Shown here one piece after another: positions 11,859 through 13,737 of a stretch of 13,737 nucleotides of DNA. Below the pieces are notes generated by a model that had not been told where the DNA came from, did not search any database, and worked only from the letters and a program-made list of their open reading frames with translations. A program made the translations under genes and the position numbers. The stretch's first letter is position 1, and each line of letters opens with the position of its first letter. This DNA comes from Methanomicrobiales archaeon. Its GTDB lineage: Archaea; Halobacteriota; Methanomicrobia; Methanomicrobiales; Methanospirillaceae. The DNA lies in the NCBI GenBank assembly GCA_017883495.1, contig JADGNL010000015.1, positions 1 to 13,737 on the forward strand, read 5' to 3'.

Positions 11859-12260
11859 ATGGCGGAGATGAATGGGGAAAGCGCGATTGTCCGGGAGTTT
11901 CGCGAGAGGGATGCGTGGGGGCTCTGCACCTGCATCGATCTCAAGGGATGCGACCCCGCGGCGATTCGCGATGCCGAGCGGATTCGGCAGTATGTGATCG
12001 AGGTCTGCGACCTCATCAGGATGAAGCGTTTCGGTGAACCGCAGGTGGTCCACTTCGGCCCGAACGAGCGAGTCGCCGGGTATTCGATGACGCAGCTGAT
12101 CGAGACCTCGCTCATCTCGGGGCATTTCGCGAACGAGGCGAATGCGGCCTACATCGATATCTTCAGCTGCAAAGAGTACGAGCCCGAGGAGGCGGCAGAA
12201 TTCACGCGCCGGTTCTTCGGGGCGGATTCGGTCGCATTCCAGGTCGTGCTGAGGGCGTAA
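11859..12260 (+). CDS. S-adenosylmethionine decarboxylase-like (SpeH-fold) protein, divergent
   Basis: The product is 133 residues, the usual length of prokaryotic AdoMet decarboxylase proenzymes. It shows DLKGCDPAAIRDAERIRQYV (27-46), like the family's DL-GCDP start, and AYIDIFSC (97-104), like its A-V/I-D-V/I-F-T-C segment. Aligned without gaps on that Cys, Ser84, His89 and Cys104 fall at the spacing (5 and 15) of the pyruvoyl-forming Ser63, His68 and Cys83 of the Thermotoga enzyme. The residue before the Ser is Thr rather than the usual Glu, and the HTWPE segment is replaced by HFANEA. Self-cleavage and substrate are therefore open: it may make decarboxylated AdoMet for spermidine, use another substrate, or be inactive. 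It stands alone with its own promoter and Shine-Dalgarno site. A hairpin straddles the stop codon. Confidence 0.78.
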   Translation: MAEMNGESAIVREFRERDAWGLCTCIDLKGCDPAAIRDAERIRQYVIEVCDLIRMKRFGEPQVVHFGPNERVAGYSMTQLIETSLISGHFANEANAAYIDIFSCKEYEPEEAAEFTRRFFGADSVAFQVVLRA

Positions 12261-12274
12261 CCCTCCTCTCTTTT
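12251..12274 (+). terminator. Hairpin plus T-tract at end of the SpeH-like gene
   Basis: GAGGG-CGTAA-CCCTC spans the stop codon and is followed by CTCTC and TTTT. This is terminator-like, although the T-run is short. Confidence 0.45.
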
Positions 12275-12348
12275 CGTTGTCGGCTCTGCCCCTGCGGTAG
12301 ACCGTACAGCTGTCAGGACCGGAACGGACGTTTCGCGACGGCCGCCTG

Positions 12349-12353
12349 AAAAA
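12349..12353 (-). terminator. Oligo-T signal after the FAS1 protein gene
   Basis: TTTTT on the minus strand, 5 bases after the TAA stop, as expected for archaeal oligo-T termination. No stem is evident before it. Confidence 0.45.
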
Positions 12354-12358
12354 TCGGG

Positions 12359-13737
12359 TTATGAGACGGCTGGAGTGCCGTTAGTCGTTCTGGCCGCGGT
12401 CGTGTCGACCGGCGGAGCGACCGTCGTCGCCTTCACCATCGACGTTGCATCGACGACGGCCGTCGCCGAAATCGGAGCGACCGCAGTCTGCGTCGGGGTG
12501 AAAGCCGGAGGCAGGATCACCGCGTCGATCACGTGGATCACGCCGTTGCCTGCCCGGATGTCGGTCCGGTTCACCAGAGCACCGTCGATCTTCAGGCGGC
12601 CGTCGACCTGAACCGTCACCGTGACGGGCTCTCCCTGGAGCATCTTGATGGTGGGCATGCCGGTCACGTTGGTCGCCGTGAACCGGCCCTCGGCCACATG
12701 ATGGCCGAGCACCGAGGCGAGCTGGGTGCGGTTCGAAAGGAGCGCGTCGAGGGCGCCCGGAGGCAGGGCTTCAAAGGCTGCGTCGGTCGGCGCGAAGATC
12801 GTGTACGGCCCAACACCGTTCAAGGTGTCGGTGAGTCCCGCCTTCTGGACCGCGTCGACGAACGTCGACAGGTTGCGGTCGGTCGCGGCGATCTGCATGA
12901 GCGTCTGCGGCGGGATTGTCTCCGTCGGCGTGGCGATCGGAGTTGCGGTCGAGGCCACGGTGGTGGCGGCCGTCGTAGTGATCGTCACGGTGGGAGCCAC
13001 GGTGCCCGTCGCGGTCGTCGTCGGAACTGGGGAACCTGCGGTGGATTCACTCCCCTCCGTCGGCTGCGGGGACGGGACGAGTGATGCCTGAGTGACGATC
13101 ACGGATGCCGCTGGGGTCGTCTTCGATGCCGTCGTCGCAACGGTCGGGACCGCCGGGACGGGGATGGACGGGGCGGCGGCAGCCGTTGTCACCACGGTTG
13201 CTGCCGCCGTCGTCGGGGCAGCGGTCACATTCGCTGTTGTCACAGTCGGCACCGGCACCGCCGTGGTATTCGCCGATGGCGTCGAGGCGGGCACGGTCGT
13301 CGATATCGCCGTCGTCACGTTCGGAGCCGTTGTCACTGTTGCCGTCGTTTCGTTGACCGTCGCCACGGTTGCCGCCGCCGTTGCGGTCGCTACCGGCGTG
13401 ATCGCCGGCGTCGGGACCGTCGTGTTCGCAACCGCCCCGACGGCCATGGCCCGGGAGGAGGTCAGCGTGCCGACCGCCCCGAACGCCATGTAGTCGATGT
13501 TGTGGTACCCGCCGAAGACGAGGCGGAGCACGTGCGGCCCATAGGTCAGGCGGACCTTCTGGGTCACGTTCGTATACGTGTCGTAACTTCCCGTGTTCGG
13601 GACGGTGAAAGTCGTTGCCGTGGCGCCGTCGACCTGCATGCGTATCTGGGTGTTCGCCTGCGGGCTCGAGACCCGGAAGACCACGTCGTAATCGCCGGTC
13701 GTGCGGACGTTCGCCGTGTACTTGAGCCATTCGCCCG
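12359..13737 (-). CDS. Secreted surface protein with CBM6-like domain, Thr/Ala-rich linker and fasciclin (FAS1) domain; 5' truncated
   Basis: The frame runs to the window edge, so the N-terminus (with any signal peptide) is missing. Of 458 visible residues, about 1-85 resemble a carbohydrate-binding module of the CBM6 type: GEWLKYTANV at the start, then IRMQVDG, then YGPHVLRLVFGG and NIDYMAF. Residues about 95-275 are a low-complexity Thr/Ala/Val/Pro linker with several N-x-S/T sites, likely glycosylated and extended. Residues 279-409 are a FAS1 domain with both conserved boxes: YTIFAPTDAAFEALP and NGVIHVIDAVILP. A second Thr/Ala-rich tail ends without a PGF-CTERM-like sorter or a membrane helix. 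FAS1 domains mediate adhesion and CBM6 domains bind sugars, so cell-surface or matrix binding is likely. Whether more domains precede the CBM cannot be seen. Confidence 0.88.
   Translation of the reverse strand, partial: GEWLKYTANVRTTGDYDVVFRVSSPQANTQIRMQVDGATATTFTVPNTGSYDTYTNVTQKVRLTYGPHVLRLVFGGYHNIDYMAFGAVGTLTSSRAMAVGAVANTTVPTPAITPVATATAAATVATVNETTATVTTAPNVTTAISTTVPASTPSANTTAVPVPTVTTANVTAAPTTAAATVVTTAAAAPSIPVPAVPTVATTASKTTPAASVIVTQASLVPSPQPTEGSESTAGSPVPTTTATGTVAPTVTITTTAATTVASTATPIATPTETIPPQTLMQIAATDRNLSTFVDAVQKAGLTDTLNGVGPYTIFAPTDAAFEALPPGALDALLSNRTQLASVLGHHVAEGRFTATNVTGMPTIKMLQGEPVTVTVQVDGRLKIDGALVNRTDIRAGNGVIHVIDAVILPPAFTPTQTAVAPISATAVVDATSMVKATTVAPPVDTTAARTTNGTPAVS

Noticed and set aside
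11588..12037. Plus-strand 149-residue frame overlapping the SpeH-like start
   Set aside because: It ends inside the SpeH-like gene in another frame, has no ribosome site and shows no conserved pattern.
13092..13493. Plus-strand frame rich in Ala/Val/Thr opposite the FAS1 protein linker
   Set aside because: It mirrors the Thr/Ala/Val codon run of the linker. A low-complexity coding repeat keeps the opposite strand open; no promoter or ribosome site is seen.
1..13737. CRISPR array, tRNA, insertion sequence or defence system
   Set aside because: No regularly spaced repeats, no cloverleaf with CCA-type end, no transposase or integrase, and no nuclease or toxin-antitoxin motifs were found on reading both strands.

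Overview
The window is GC-rich, gene-dense and reads as chromosome of a methanogenic archaeon, most likely Methanomicrobiales. The evidence is an AMP phosphorylase, an FdhC-type formate channel, an RraA-type domain like the one fused to hexulose-6-phosphate synthase in archaea, and archaeal TATA boxes about 25-28 bases before start codons, several implying leaderless mRNAs. The genus is not decidable by eye. I see no tRNA, rRNA, CRISPR array, transposase or phage gene. Layout, left to right. (1) 1-600 (+): the C-terminal part of an RraA-family protein, cut by the window edge. (2) 583-3607 (-): a tightly packed operon of two tandem phenylacetate-CoA ligase paralogues followed by a double-ACT-domain protein. 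The junctions overlap by 4 and 1 bases, and each ligase's terminal Arg-Arg codons (AGG AGG) also form the next gene's Shine-Dalgarno site. (3) 3686-5212 (-): AMP phosphorylase, with a dyad in the gap before the ligase operon and another around its own TATA-like box. (4) 5354-5815 (+): a small secreted protein of unknown function. (5) 5779-8589 (-): a surface-sugar operon with a strong TATA box. It encodes a WbpP/TviC-like UDP-HexNAc 4-epimerase, a WbpO/TviB-like UDP-HexNAc 6-dehydrogenase and a hexapeptide acyltransferase, and probably makes an acylated HexNAc-uronate precursor such as UDP-GalNAcA. (6) 8645-9726 (-): two translationally coupled archaeal genes of unknown function, one with a Cys-Gly-Cys twin motif. 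(7) 9845-11324 (-): a formate/nitrite-family channel and a two-TM OB-fold protein. The channel promoter has a perfect 8-bp inverted repeat placed symmetrically around its TATA box. (8) 11325-11858: the only long intergenic region, with an AT-rich half and divergent promoters. (9) 11859-12260 (+): a divergent AdoMet-decarboxylase-like (SpeH-fold) protein that keeps Ser/His/Cys at family spacing but has Thr before the Ser. (10) 12359-13737 (-): a secreted CBM6-like + Thr/Ala-rich linker + fasciclin (FAS1) surface protein, open at the window edge. Most genes here have plain metabolic or envelope roles. I found no convincing defence or mobile system. The points most worth following are the operator-like dyad at the channel promoter, the SpeH-like protein, the paired ligases with their dual-use ends, and the two coupled unknown genes.
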